NCBI RefSeq assembly: GCF_902728235.1
Contig: NZ_CACVBO010000001.1
Coordinates: 2,566,001-2,630,000 of the forward strand
From: Lentimonas sp. CC4
Lineage (GTDB): Bacteria; Verrucomicrobiota; Verrucomicrobiia; Opitutales; Coraliomargaritaceae
Length of the DNA stretch: 64,000 nucleotides
Direction: 5' to 3'
In this document: piece by piece, positions 1 through 9,744 of the stretch
Layout: each line of letters opens with the position of its first letter
Numbering within the stretch: position 1 is the first letter of the stretch
Notes under the pieces: generated by a model
Told to the model about the DNA's origin: nothing
The model's database searches: none
The model's input: the letters and a program-made list of their open reading frames with translations, nothing else
Translations under genes and position numbers: made by a program

Positions 1-96
1 GGATTCGACGTTCGATGTTGGAAGTTCGACGTTCAACGTTCCCTCGGGTTCGACGTTCGACGTTCCCTCGGGTTCGACGTTCGACGTTTCGTCGCC
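1..96. repeat. Short GTTCGACGTTC-type tandem repeats inside the rseP 3' end
   Basis: Degenerate direct and palindromic repeats of gttcgacgttc separated by cctcggg. They stay in frame with rseP and encode a repeated NVEPEG tail. They look like an intergenic repeat family that has invaded or extended the end of the gene. Confidence 0.7.
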
Positions 97-1461
97 TTGG
101 CCGATGCCCATGTCTTGGCCGACGCGTTTGACGTCGAAGAAGGAGACGTAGATCACAAAGGAGAAGAGTATGACGACGCATGCGGTGTAGGCGCCTTCCA
201 TGAATTTGCGTGGGAGCGGTCGACCGATGATTTTTGAGATCGTGGCAAACAGCATGTGACCGCCATCTAGCACAGGGATCGGGAGGACGTTGAAGATCGC
301 GAGGTTGACGTTGATCAATGCGAGGAACCAGACGAGGTCGATCCAGCCGTAACGTGCCATCGCTGTGAGGCCGTGGACGATGCCGACAGGGCCGCTCATA
401 TTACGCACTTTGACGTCGGACTTGGGGCTTACGAGTGCAACCAGCGTCGACTTCATGGTGCGTGCCATTGCGCTGATTTGCTCTATGGGGTTGAGGTGCA
501 CGCGTTCGGTTTGTGCTTCGTAGTAATACGCAAATCCGAAGCGTGGAGAGTCTTCACCAGCAGCGATGCGTGGTTCAATCGGCAGGACGACTTCTTCGCC
601 TTCGCGAAGCACGGTGACGTCGATTAGGCCGCCTTTGTGGTTTTTCAAATAGACGCTGAGGAAGGCTGAGGATGTGATTGGCTCGTCGTTGAGCTCAATG
701 GGTTGGTCGCCTGGGAGCATGCCAGCTTCGAAGGCGGGCATGTTTTCCTGCACCATGCTGACGACTAGCTCGGTGCCGGGTTGCAGGGCAAGGGTGCGGA
801 TATCTTCGGAGGTGATGAGCACGGGATAGGCGGTGACGGTGAGTGGCTCTTTACCACGTAGCACTGTGACTTCGACACTTGGGCGTCCGTCGTCCTCGCG
901 CCCGGTGCTGGTCATGACCGCGTTTTGCAGGTGCATCCAGTCGTTGATGTGCTCGCCGTTAATTTCCAGCACAGTGTCGCCGGATTGTAGGCCAGCTTCG
1001 AATCCAGGGCCTGCAACGACTTCGCCTTCAGAGTTAACGATTTGCTCAGGGACGACGTCGATCGTAGTGGTTTTAACGATGTCACGACCGACGCCCCAGA
1101 GAACTAGCGAGAGGCAGAAGGCGAGAATGATGTTAAAGACCGCGCCCATCACGGCGACGATCATTTTGTCGGCGTAGGAAATTGGAGGGAGGTCGTCGGC
1201 TTCGTCCTCTTCGCCGCCTTCGAGTCGGCCCATGTCGGCGAGTTGAGGGAGGGAGACGTAGCCACCGAGTGGTAGGAGTGAGATGCGGAAGTCGGTGCCG
1301 CGCCATTTCCATCCGAAGAGGCGAGGGCCGAAGCCGATCGAGAAACGGTCGGCGATGAGTCCACGCTTTTTAGCCGCGATGAAGTGGCCGAGTTCGTGGA
1401 TGAAAATACAGAAGCTCAACGCGAGCAGCGCGATGGCGATATAGAAGATGTTGAGGAGCAT
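1..1461 (-). CDS. rseP: RseP-like site-2 protease (M50), C-terminus off window
   Basis: Intramembrane zinc metalloprotease of the inner membrane; in this family it cleaves anti-sigma factors and signal-peptide remnants. Translation from the ATG at 1459-1461 gives an N-terminal membrane helix containing HELGH (residues 22-26, zinc ligands and catalytic Glu), a periplasmic part that looks like two PDZ modules (about 115-300), and the second active-site motif VLDGGH near residue 397, followed by more hydrophobic segments. It is the last visible gene of uppS-cdsA-dxr-rseP, the usual order. The C-terminal tail after about residue 455 is odd: it is encoded by repeats built on ttcgacgtt and reads as recurring NVEPEGTS units. 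The frame is still open at base 1. Confidence 0.9.
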   Translation of the reverse strand, partial: MLLNIFYIAIALLALSFCIFIHELGHFIAAKKRGLIADRFSIGFGPRLFGWKWRGTDFRISLLPLGGYVSLPQLADMGRLEGGEEDEADDLPPISYADKMIVAVMGAVFNIILAFCLSLVLWGVGRDIVKTTTIDVVPEQIVNSEGEVVAGPGFEAGLQSGDTVLEINGEHINDWMHLQNAVMTSTGREDDGRPSVEVTVLRGKEPLTVTAYPVLITSEDIRTLALQPGTELVVSMVQENMPAFEAGMLPGDQPIELNDEPITSSAFLSVYLKNHKGGLIDVTVLREGEEVVLPIEPRIAAGEDSPRFGFAYYYEAQTERVHLNPIEQISAMARTMKSTLVALVSPKSDVKVRNMSGPVGIVHGLTAMARYGWIDLVWFLALINVNLAIFNVLPIPVLDGGHMLFATISKIIGRPLPRKFMEGAYTACVVILFSFVIYVSFFDVKRVGQDMGIGQGDETSNVEPEGTSNVEPEGTLNVELPTSNVES

Positions 1462-1576
1462 TTTTTGAAAAGCTGAAAGCTGAAATTTTGAAAAACTGAA
1501 ACGGTAAAGCGGAAAACTGGAAAGACTGGGAGCGGCTGCTTTATCTGCCGACGGTGGCTAAGGTGGATGTAGGCAG

Positions 1577-2758
1577 CTAAAGCAGCCTGTCCTTGGTTGC
1601 AAAGTCGCGTGCGACTTTCCTCGCTTCGGCGTCGATGGCTAGGAGTGCTTCGAGATCGGCGGCGTGGGCGGCGTTGACCTTGCTGAGCGTGTGTTCGATG
1701 ACGCGCGGGATGTCGAGGTAGGGCAGTTCGTGGGCGAGGAAGCGTTCGACGGCGATCTCGTTGGCTGCGTTAAAGATGGCGGGTGCGCTGCCGCCAGTGC
1801 GCATGGCATCATAGGCGAGCTGCAGGCAGGGGAAGCGCTCCATGTCGGGCGCTTTGAAGTCGAGTGAAAAGGCTTTGCTGAAATCCGTGGTGGCATCCAC
1901 TCCCGGCGCGCGGTCGGGGTAGAGGAGGCAGTGTTGGATGGCGAAGGTCATGGAGGGCGGGCTGAGCTGAGCGAGAATGGAGCCGTCGATGAATTGTGCG
2001 AAGGAGTGGACGATGCTCTGCGGGTGAATGACCACTTCGAGACGATCAGGTTCCAAGCCAAAAAGCCAGTGGGCTTCGATGAGCTCTAGGCCTTTGTTGG
2101 CCATGGTCGCGGAATCGACTGTGATTTTCGGGCCCATCGACCAGTTCGGGTGCTGAGTGGCATCGGCTGGGGTGACTTTGGCGAGTTGCTCGACGGGCGT
2201 GTCGCGAAATTGTCCGCCGGATGCGGTGAGGATCAGTTTCTCGAGGTGCTGCTGCGGGTGGCCTTCGATGCACTGAAAAATGGCATTGTGCTCGCTGTCG
2301 GTGGGGAGCAGGCGCACGCCTTTACGCTTTGCGGCTTCGATGACGAAGGCTCCGCCGAGGACGAGGAGCTCTTTGTTGGCCAGTGCGATGTCTTTACCCG
2401 CTTCGATCGCGGCGAGTGTCGGCTTGAGGCCGCAGGCGCCGACGACGGCGACCAGCACGATGTCAGCTTCGGGGAGCGTGGAGACTTCGAGGAGTCCTTG
2501 CTCCCCGCAGCCGAGTTGAGTGCCGCTGGGAAATGAGTCGGCTGCCTTGGCTTCGGCGTAGGCGGTTTCGCTAGAGAGCGTGGCGTGTGGCACGTCAAAC
2601 TCGGCGCAGATGGCTGCGAGTTCGCTATGGCTGGAGTGTGCGGCGACGCCGACGAGCTGCATACGGTCGCTGTGTGCACGCAACACACGTAGGGTGCTGC
2701 CGCCGATGGAGCCCGTCGCACCCAGGAGCACGACTCTTTTTTTCGCAGTCTCTGCCAT
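1577..2758 (-). CDS. dxr: 1-deoxy-D-xylulose 5-phosphate reductoisomerase
   Basis: Second step of the MEP isoprenoid pathway: NADPH-dependent rearrangement and reduction of DXP to MEP in the cytosol. The 393-residue protein has the N-terminal nucleotide-binding motif GATGSIGGS (13-21), LANKELLV, the metal-binding PTDSEHNA stretch and SATMANKGLELIEA with its catalytic Glu; the length is typical. The ATG follows the cdsA stop directly (TAGATG), so translation is probably coupled. Together with uppS it supplies the undecaprenyl carrier used by the polysaccharide genes further along. Confidence 0.96.
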   Translation of the reverse strand: MAETAKKRVVLLGATGSIGGSTLRVLRAHSDRMQLVGVAAHSSHSELAAICAEFDVPHATLSSETAYAEAKAADSFPSGTQLGCGEQGLLEVSTLPEADIVLVAVVGACGLKPTLAAIEAGKDIALANKELLVLGGAFVIEAAKRKGVRLLPTDSEHNAIFQCIEGHPQQHLEKLILTASGGQFRDTPVEQLAKVTPADATQHPNWSMGPKITVDSATMANKGLELIEAHWLFGLEPDRLEVVIHPQSIVHSFAQFIDGSILAQLSPPSMTFAIQHCLLYPDRAPGVDATTDFSKAFSLDFKAPDMERFPCLQLAYDAMRTGGSAPAIFNAANEIAVERFLAHELPYLDIPRVIEHTLSKVNAAHAADLEALLAIDAEARKVARDFATKDRLL

Positions 2759-3589
2759 CTAGAAGATGAAGTATTTGAACATCAAATACCCGAGGGGTGC
2801 GGTGAGCAGTAGGCTATCGGTGAGATCAAAAATGCCGCCAATGCCGGGGATGATATTGCCCGAGTCTTTCACTTCGGCTTGTCGCTTGAAGGCGGACTCG
2901 ACGAGATCAGATGCGATCGATGCGATACCGATCGGGATCGCCATAAGTGCAGAGCGCCACCATGTGAAGCCTTCGGGAGCATAGGAATTAAAGATGCCGA
3001 GTAGAATGAGGCCGATGAGCATGGCAAAGACGATGCCGCCGGCGCCACCTTCGACTGTTTTCTTGGGGCTGATCACGGAGAGGGGAGTCTTGCCGATCTG
3101 CATGCCGACGAGCAGGCCGCCGACGTCGGTGCATTTCGCCACTGCGACGATCCAGATGGTGAGAAAGATGCTGGTGCCGTCGCTGTATCCGTTGGCCTCG
3201 GCGAGTTTCACGACTTTGACGAAGAAGTGTAGCAGGAACGGCACGTAGATCAGTCCGAACAGGGTGGGCATGAAGCTACGGAGACGGCCAGCCTGTAGGT
3301 CTTTAATGATGATCGTCAGAGCCGCGGCTAAAAAGCAGAAGATAAAGATGTCGGTGCCCCCATCGACTCCGCCCAAATAATAGGAGCCGAGAATGATGAT
3401 GGGTGCGCAGGCGACGCCGAGTGCTTTGAAGGGCTTGAGCCCCATCTTATCGAAGAGCTGATAGAGCTCCAACTGCGTGAACAGGGCGAGTGCTGCGATG
3501 AGCCAGACGCCTGCGTCGATGCCGAAGATGAGTAGAGAGACGGTGACGATCAACCAAAGGACCGTGAAGCTGAAGATACGTTGCTTCAT
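2759..3589 (-). CDS. cdsA: Phosphatidate cytidylyltransferase
   Basis: Inner-membrane enzyme making CDP-diacylglycerol from phosphatidate and CTP for phospholipid synthesis. The 276-residue protein is a series of hydrophobic segments ending in the family signature SPKKTVEGGAGG and a C-terminal D-L-x-E-S-x-x-K-R segment (SDLVESAFKR). I chose the ATG at 3587-3589 (MKQRIF). The frame stays open 32 codons further upstream, but that stretch is THSLTHSL coming from a gagtgag simple repeat at about 3606-3652 and is unlikely to be translated. Middle of the uppS-cdsA-dxr-rseP operon. Confidence 0.94.
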   Translation of the reverse strand: MKQRIFSFTVLWLIVTVSLLIFGIDAGVWLIAALALFTQLELYQLFDKMGLKPFKALGVACAPIIILGSYYLGGVDGGTDIFIFCFLAAALTIIIKDLQAGRLRSFMPTLFGLIYVPFLLHFFVKVVKLAEANGYSDGTSIFLTIWIVAVAKCTDVGGLLVGMQIGKTPLSVISPKKTVEGGAGGIVFAMLIGLILLGIFNSYAPEGFTWWRSALMAIPIGIASIASDLVESAFKRQAEVKDSGNIIPGIGGIFDLTDSLLLTAPLGYLMFKYFIF

Positions 3590-3603
3590 AAAAATAGTGA
3601 TAG

Positions 3604-3655
3604 TGAAAGTGAGGGAGTGAGTGAGGGAGTGAGTTAGGGAGTGAGTGAGGGTGTT
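3604..3655. repeat. Simple repeat of gagtgag/gagtgaggga units
   Basis: Low-complexity direct repeats lie between uppS and cdsA, just upstream of the cdsA start. No function is visible; they create a spurious N-terminal extension of the cdsA frame. Confidence 0.6.
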
Positions 3656-3706
3656 TGTGTGGCCGCGTAAAGAGCTTCGCTCCACGTGGTGGAGTTAGAT
3701 TGAAAA

Positions 3707-4450
<744 letters not shown>

Positions 4451-4579
4451 TGTGATGACTAGGAGAAATACGTAAGGGCGGCTTGACGGGGTTTGCCTGT
4501 GAGCCTGAATCAAAAAGCCATGATAAAAAGCCCTGCACGCTCGGGTGCAAGGGTAGAGCGTCGCGAGTTGTTGGGAAAT

Positions 4580-4660
4580 TCAGAGGTTAGAGGTTAGAGG
4601 TGGGAGACCTGAGACCTGAGGTGGGAGACCTGAGGTGGAGACTTGAGGTTGAGAACGGCA
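4580..4660. repeat. Degenerate short direct repeats (gaggtgggagacctgag)
   Basis: Low-complexity repeats of gaggttagaggt and gaggtgggagacctgag in the gap between the divergent uppS and FmdB-like genes. No ORF or regulatory motif was recognised in them. Confidence 0.5.
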
Positions 4661-4713
4661 GATGGTTGATTTCTCGGCTCGCAACTTTTATGCAGAAGCG
4701 CTCAACTTCCGGT

Positions 4714-4926
4714 ATGCCTACTTATGTTTACGAAACGATCCCCTCAGAGCCCAAAGAAAGGGCTGTGCAATTTGAAGTGCAGCAATCGATGAAGGACGCA
4801 CCGCTGACGGTGCATCCAGAAACTGGGCAAGCGGTGAAGCGAGTGATCTCCGGTGGTTACGGCTACGCGTCGAAGTCCAGCTCAGGTGGCGGACATTCCT
4901 GCGGGCACGGCTGCGGTTGCGGCTAG
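4714..4926 (+). CDS. FmdB-like small protein lacking the zinc-ribbon cysteines
   Basis: The 70-residue protein starts MPTYVYETI and contains [20 protein letters not shown] and VKRVISGG, which line up with the FmdB regulatory/zinc-ribbon family (MPTYEYxCxxCGxxFE...SDPPLxxCPxCG...VRRxISG). The four zinc-binding Cys positions are replaced by I, P, H and T. Instead the protein ends in a Gly-rich tail with [10 protein letters not shown], which could bind metal. The ATG at 4714 is chosen because the conserved MPTY starts there; the longer frame upstream is repeat sequence. Its 3' end overlaps the convergent cysH by 4 bp. Function unknown. Confidence 0.75.
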   Translation: MPTYVYETIPSEPKERAVQFEVQQSMKDAPLTVHPETGQAVKRVISGGYGYASKSSSGGGHSCGHGCGCG

Positions 4927-5648
4927 ATCTGGTAGTCTGAACCCGCGTTGGACTCGTGGAGTCCGCATTCGCGCTTGAGGCCGCCGAAGCGAGTGTCTTC
5001 AGCGCTCATGCCTTCGCCCATCTTTGTGGTGCTGTGCCAGTCGCCGACGGAGACATAGCCTTCGTTCCAGAGTGGATGGTAAGGCAGGTTGTTTTCAGTC
5101 AGGTAGTTGTAAATGTCACGGTCGGTCCAATCAATGATCGGATACACCTTCATGATTTTGTTCTGCTGCTCGGCAACAGTGCGCTTCTCGCGAGAGGAGG
5201 ACTGATGTCTGCGCAGGCCAGAGAGCCATGCGGTGGCGCCGAGTTCTTGAACGGCGCGGTTCATCGGCTCAACCTTATTGATACGATTGTATTCAGTGAT
5301 GCCTTTGATGCCATCTTCCCAACGCTTGCCATAGACTGCTTCTTGGTGAGCGGCGGACTGGAGGGGCAGGTAGGTCTTGATGTTTAAATTCAGACGTTCG
5401 GTCAATGCGTCCGCAAAGCGGTAGGTCTCAGGAAACAGGTAGCCTGTATCAATGAAAATAACAGGAATCTCAGGTATTTGAGTAGTAACTAAGTGCAGCA
5501 TGACAGCGCTTTGAATACCGAAGCTGGTGGTCAATACCAACTTGTCGCCATATTGCTCGTGCGCCCAACGCACGCGATCCACAGCGGAGGCATTTTCTAA
5601 ATCCGACTGGGTGATGCTTTGAGTATTTACTGTCTGTGCGTCTTTCAT
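4923..5648 (-). CDS. cysH: Phosphoadenylyl-sulfate (PAPS) reductase
   Basis: Assimilatory sulfate reduction: thioredoxin-dependent reduction of PAPS to sulfite. The 241-residue protein has the PP-loop-like [12 protein letters not shown], the [13 protein letters not shown] arginine segment and the C-terminal catalytic ECGLH (Cys228). There is no CC...CxxC set, so it belongs to the PAPS type without an iron-sulfur cluster rather than the APS type. No other sulfur-assimilation gene is nearby. Overlaps the end of the convergent FmdB-like gene. Confidence 0.92.
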   Translation of the reverse strand: MKDAQTVNTQSITQSDLENASAVDRVRWAHEQYGDKLVLTTSFGIQSAVMLHLVTTQIPEIPVIFIDTGYLFPETYRFADALTERLNLNIKTYLPLQSAAHQEAVYGKRWEDGIKGITEYNRINKVEPMNRAVQELGATAWLSGLRRHQSSSREKRTVAEQQNKIMKVYPIIDWTDRDIYNYLTENNLPYHPLWNEGYVSVGDWHSTTKMGEGMSAEDTRFGGLKRECGLHESNAGSDYQI

Positions 5649-5721
5649 TGGTTCTTATCTTTGGTTCTTGACTGAGAAAGTCAAGATATAGGCTGTTTTT
5701 ATTTTGAGAGGTATCAGATAC

Positions 5722-5763
5722 AAAAAAACGTGCCCCGCCAAGTGATATATGGCGGAGGCACGT
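5722..5763 (-). terminator. Rho-independent terminator of pyk
   Basis: Read on the minus strand, a stem pairing CGTGCCTCCGCCA with TGGCGGGGCACG (one bulge) is followed directly by seven T, just past the pyk stop and ahead of cysH. Confidence 0.85.
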
Positions 5764-5797
5764 TGTAAATAAAGTCAGTTGCAGTTAGAACTGTAAG

Positions 5798-7222
5798 CTA
5801 CTCAATGACACGTAGTTGCGTTGTGTCGAGTTTGTGTTCGCCAGCGCGCATTTTGGTGATGACGACGACGGAGTCATCTTTTTTCAGCCATTCACCTTTT
5901 TTTAGTTCGGCGAATGCATCCTGAATCGTGCGTTCGAAGTCTATTTTCATGAATTTCATGAAAAACGGTTCGATGCCGCGCATTAGTAGTAATTGCTTAA
6001 ACAATACTGGGTTGTCGGTGAACGCGTAAACTGGAACGGACGGGCGGAGTGACGAAAGTTTTTGCGCATAAAAGCCACGGCGGGTAAATACCACGATCGC
6101 CGAATTCATCTCTGCTGCCAAATAGGCAGCGGAGCGCAACATCTTCGAGCGCGGCCGAGCGAGGGGCAGGTCGGCTCGTAGCCCATTGTCACTCTCGGGC
6201 TCTGCTCGACTTGCGATACGTTTCAGCACCTCGACGCACTCCAGTGGATATTTGCCAACGGTGGTTTCTCCAGAGAGCATGACGCAGTCGGCTTGTTCAC
6301 GAATCGCGTTGGCCACGTCGGTCACTTCGGCACGAGTCGGGATCGGGGAGTCGATCATGGATTCCAGCATGTGTGTCGCCACGATGACGGGCTTGCTTTG
6401 TTGGATGCATGAATTAATGGCGCGCGACTGAATCAACGGTAAATCCTCGAACGGACATTCTACGCCGAGATCGCCGCGTGCGACCATCAGACCATCCGAA
6501 GCAATAATAATGGCATCGAGATTCTCGATCGCCTGTTGGTCTTCGATCTTCGCAATGATTTTGGCTTCAGAATTCTGCTCGACTAAATACTTCCTGAATG
6601 TGTGCAGGTCGTCGGCTTCACGCACGAAAGAGAGGGCAAAAAAGTCAATGCCAGCCTCGATGCCAACGTCGATATCGCCTTGGTCTTTTGCAGTAAGCGC
6701 TGGGAGTCTGACACGCACACCAGGTAAGTTGATATGGCGGCGGTTGCCCATCGGTCCTGGGATTAGCACCTCGCAACGCACGTGCGTGCCTTCGATTTTG
6801 ATGACTTTAAAGCGTATCAAGCCGCTATCCACCAGCACGGTATCACCCACGTTGATGTCTTCGGCGAACCCTTCGTAATTTACGTCGACGCGGCGGATGC
6901 CATCTTCAGAGAGGCCGCCGATACCTTCACCATAGGTGAACTCAAAGATCTCGCCCTGTTCGAGCTCGAAGGTTTCGGGGACATCGCCAGTGCGAATTTC
7001 CGGGCCTTTGACGTCCATTAAGGTTGCGATCTGTCGCCCTACGCGTTCGCCCGCTAGATTTACATTCGCGACGATTTCGCGTGTCCACGCATGGTCGGCA
7101 TGCGCCATATTGATGCGGCAGATGTCGGCGCCTGCGCGGATCAATTGCTCCAGCATGGCTACGTCTGCGGTCGCTGGGCCGACTGTGAATATAATTTTAG
7201 TCTTCGTTTTTTTTCCTACCAT
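5798..7222 (-). CDS. pyk: Pyruvate kinase
   Basis: Last step of glycolysis: phosphoenolpyruvate plus ADP to pyruvate plus ATP. The 474-residue protein has [12 protein letters not shown] at the N-terminus, [37 protein letters not shown] with the catalytic Lys, [10 protein letters not shown] and [14 protein letters not shown], then a C-terminal domain of normal size. Transcribed alone between its own terminator and the hairpin at 7300. Confidence 0.96.
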   Translation of the reverse strand: MVGKKTKTKIIFTVGPATADVAMLEQLIRAGADICRINMAHADHAWTREIVANVNLAGERVGRQIATLMDVKGPEIRTGDVPETFELEQGEIFEFTYGEGIGGLSEDGIRRVDVNYEGFAEDINVGDTVLVDSGLIRFKVIKIEGTHVRCEVLIPGPMGNRRHINLPGVRVRLPALTAKDQGDIDVGIEAGIDFFALSFVREADDLHTFRKYLVEQNSEAKIIAKIEDQQAIENLDAIIIASDGLMVARGDLGVECPFEDLPLIQSRAINSCIQQSKPVIVATHMLESMIDSPIPTRAEVTDVANAIREQADCVMLSGETTVGKYPLECVEVLKRIASRAEPESDNGLRADLPLARPRSKMLRSAAYLAAEMNSAIVVFTRRGFYAQKLSSLRPSVPVYAFTDNPVLFKQLLLMRGIEPFFMKFMKIDFERTIQDAFAELKKGEWLKKDDSVVVITKMRAGEHKLDTTQLRVIE

Positions 7223-7299
7223 AGGGAATGATTGATTGGTGCTGTATTCGCATGTGACTCAAGGGCTATGTAGGGTATGGGGCTTGAGATGCTGCAGAG

Positions 7300-7332
7300 T
7301 GCGCCCTCCTCGGTTTTGAGGGGGAGGGCGCA
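7300..7332 (-). terminator. Strong hairpin downstream of galK
   Basis: TGCGCCCTCC pairs with GGAGGGCGCA around a 13-base loop. It lies between the galK stop and the pyk start. There is no T tract on the minus-strand side, so intrinsic termination is uncertain. Confidence 0.5.
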
Positions 7333-7350
7333 AGGTTCGCTTTGATCGGA

Positions 7351-8571
7351 TTATACCGACAATGGAGCAATTGTGATGCCATCTACCGTGCGGCAGGAAT
7401 GTATCGCAAATTTATCTGCAAATTTCGGCTGGCAGAGTGGGTAGGCCGCTTCAACGGTGGCCTTCAATTGCTCGAATGCATCGGCTTGGATCAATGCGCC
7501 ACTGGCACCCTTGTCGCCACCGCCGAGCATGCGCTCACCGAGGACACCAGGCACGGTGCGAGCGATGTCGCACATGGTTTCTAGTTCAACGCCACTGATG
7601 ACGTAATCATCGCGCAGGCCAATGCCGTCGGCACGGAAGTTTTTGCCTACCTTGGTGATGTCGCCACTGCGCCATGCTTCGAGTGTTTCGGCGAAGCGTG
7701 TTTGCGCTTCATATAAATACTTCAAGCGACCCACACTGGCTGGTGCGACTGTCTCAATATATGCGGCAGCTTCGGCAAATTTCTCTGGAGTCGAAACGTC
7801 TGCGAGCGATGCGTAGCCGAACTTTTCGTGGAGCAGTGCTTTCATCTTATCGCACTCATCACGACGGATCTTGTAGGTGGATTTTTCCAAGCCTGGACGC
7901 ACTGTTCCGGTGTCCAAGCTGACGATGCGGAAGTCGTCAGCATTGCCGCCAAATGGGATATGGTCGATGGTGCCCTTGCCTGGGTTGAAGTAGGTGCCCA
8001 TGCCTGCCTTGGCAAAGTAGATCATGATTTGATCGAGCTTGCCGCATGGCGAGCCGATGTAGTCGGTCTCTACCATCTGCGCGAGGTCGACGATGTGCAT
8101 GCCATCTTCGACTTCGACCGCGTTGACCTGAAAGAATGTGAGGATCAAATTCAGTGCCAGCGATGCGGAGCGTGACATGCCACCACCTGGGATGTTGCCG
8201 CTGAGCACTGCATCGAACCCCGTTGCCAACGCGTAGCCTTCGCGACGTAGAATGGTTTCCACGCCACGTGGGAAGCGTGCCCAGCTGTCTTTCAATGTTT
8301 CCGGTGCGCAGTCTTCGCCCAATGCGAAATCAATGATGCCATCTTCGGGGAAGTTTTCACTGAAGATACGAACGCGGCCGGATGTGTTCGGTTTGAATGC
8401 CAACCAGATGAAGCGGTCGGTGCCTACGCCGAAGAGTTCCATGCCGTTGTAGTCACCATGCTCGACGCCGAAGCAGAAGCGAGAGGAGCTACGGCGCACG
8501 TGGCCGCCAGAGATATCTAGGCCGCACTTCTCAGCAGCCGCAGCGAGTCTTTTATGAATGTCTTGTTCCAT
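7351..8571 (-). CDS. galK: Galactokinase-like GHMP kinase
   Basis: The 406-residue GHMP kinase has a VEHGDYNGMELF segment corresponding to the galactokinase GEHTDYNGG signature, GNIPGGGMSRSASLALNLI as the GHMP phosphate-binding loop, and a C-terminal MLGGGDKGASGALI motif. The first signature is diverged, so the exact sugar is not certain. It sits 32 bp downstream of galE on the same strand, which supports galactose entry by the Leloir pathway. No galT is present in the window. Confidence 0.85.
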   Translation of the reverse strand: MEQDIHKRLAAAAEKCGLDISGGHVRRSSSRFCFGVEHGDYNGMELFGVGTDRFIWLAFKPNTSGRVRIFSENFPEDGIIDFALGEDCAPETLKDSWARFPRGVETILRREGYALATGFDAVLSGNIPGGGMSRSASLALNLILTFFQVNAVEVEDGMHIVDLAQMVETDYIGSPCGKLDQIMIYFAKAGMGTYFNPGKGTIDHIPFGGNADDFRIVSLDTGTVRPGLEKSTYKIRRDECDKMKALLHEKFGYASLADVSTPEKFAEAAAYIETVAPASVGRLKYLYEAQTRFAETLEAWRSGDITKVGKNFRADGIGLRDDYVISGVELETMCDIARTVPGVLGERMLGGGDKGASGALIQADAFEQLKATVEAAYPLCQPKFADKFAIHSCRTVDGITIAPLSV

Positions 8572-8603
8572 CTTATGAGGTGTTTGTTAGGGTGGGTAGG
8601 GCG

Positions 8604-9584
8604 TTAGTCTTCGTAGCCGTTTGGATTGGCTTGGTGCCATGCCCAAGCACTCGCGATAATTGATTTAAGATCTGGGAATTTTGGATCCCAGTTGAGCTCG
8701 CTGGTGATCTTGCCACTCGCTGCAATCAATGTTGCTGGGTCGCCTGCGCGGCGTGGTTTCACGTCGGCTGGGATTGCGTGGCCAGTCACTTCGCGTGCAG
8801 TCTCGATCACTTGCTTAACGGAGTAGCCTAGGCCGTTGCCAAGGTTGTAGATCTTGTCTTCTTTCTCGATCGCACCCAGTGCGAGGATGTGTGCCTGTGC
8901 GAGGTCGATGACATGAATGTAATCGCGCACGCATGTGCCGTCTGGTGTGTCGTAGTCGTCACCGAACATGTAGATCTTTTCACGCTGCCCGAGTGCGACT
9001 TGCAGCACGAGTGGGATGAGGTGAAGCTCTGGAGTGTGGTCTTCGCCACGTTCCACACTGGCACCAGCTGCATTGAAGTAGCGCAGTGCCGCGTAGTTGA
9101 AGAACGGATAGATACGGGACATCCAGTGCAGGTAGCGTTCGATGATGTATTTCGACTCGCCGTAAGGGCTGCCTGGGATGATGCGCTCATCTTCTGCGAT
9201 GGGCATGCGCTCTGGATCGTCAAACAAGTTGGCGGTTGAAGAGAGGATGAATCGAGGCACTTCGAACTCGACGACACACTTTAATAGGTTGAGCGCATTT
9301 GAGACGTTGTCTCCTAGATAGATGAATGGATCTTCCATCGACTCGCCGACGAGCGACTTCGCTGCGAAGTGCATGATCGCGTCTGGCTTGAAGCGGCCCA
9401 TTGCTTCGCGAATGGATTCAATGTTGGCAAGATCGCCAACGACAAGCTCTGCGCTTGGGTGGACTGCTGCGCGATGGCCGAGGGATAAATTGTCGAAGAC
9501 CATGACGTCATGTCCGGCCAAGACGAGTTGTTCTACTGCGACACTGCCGATATAACCGGCACCTCCTGTTACGAATACTTTCAT
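8604..9584 (-). CDS. galE: UDP-glucose 4-epimerase
   Basis: NAD-dependent interconversion of UDP-glucose and UDP-galactose. The 326-residue extended SDR protein has [11 protein letters not shown] at the N-terminus, [19 protein letters not shown] in the catalytic Ser/Thr region, [12 protein letters not shown] with the YxxxK pair, and [10 protein letters not shown]. Forms a two-gene operon galE-galK, divergent from the XylR-like regulator. It may also feed UDP-galactose to the polysaccharide locus. Confidence 0.94.
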   Translation of the reverse strand: MKVFVTGGAGYIGSVAVEQLVLAGHDVMVFDNLSLGHRAAVHPSAELVVGDLANIESIREAMGRFKPDAIMHFAAKSLVGESMEDPFIYLGDNVSNALNLLKCVVEFEVPRFILSSTANLFDDPERMPIAEDERIIPGSPYGESKYIIERYLHWMSRIYPFFNYAALRYFNAAGASVERGEDHTPELHLIPLVLQVALGQREKIYMFGDDYDTPDGTCVRDYIHVIDLAQAHILALGAIEKEDKIYNLGNGLGYSVKQVIETAREVTGHAIPADVKPRRAGDPATLIAASGKITSELNWDPKFPDLKSIIASAWAWHQANPNGYED

Positions 9585-9744
9585 AGTGTTATATTTAATT
9601 TTTGGGTGTAAGAATAATAATGTTAATGATTAGGGTCTTCTATTATCGAGCCTTAATTGCTGTTTTACTAGATAGTAACAGAGAACCTAGTCTTGATTTA
9701 AGACACAATCGGCTCTAAATGTTAAGAAATCGGGTCACACTGTT
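9585..9744. promoter_or_regulatory. Divergent galE / XylR-like regulator control region
   Basis: A 160-bp AT-rich gap between head-to-head starts, so both promoters must lie here. I see no convincing consensus promoter or clear operator palindrome. Confidence 0.4.

Noticed and set aside
3590-3685. 32-residue N-terminal extension of cdsA
   Set aside because: It is THSLTHSL encoded by a simple repeat; the conserved membrane protein starts at 3589.
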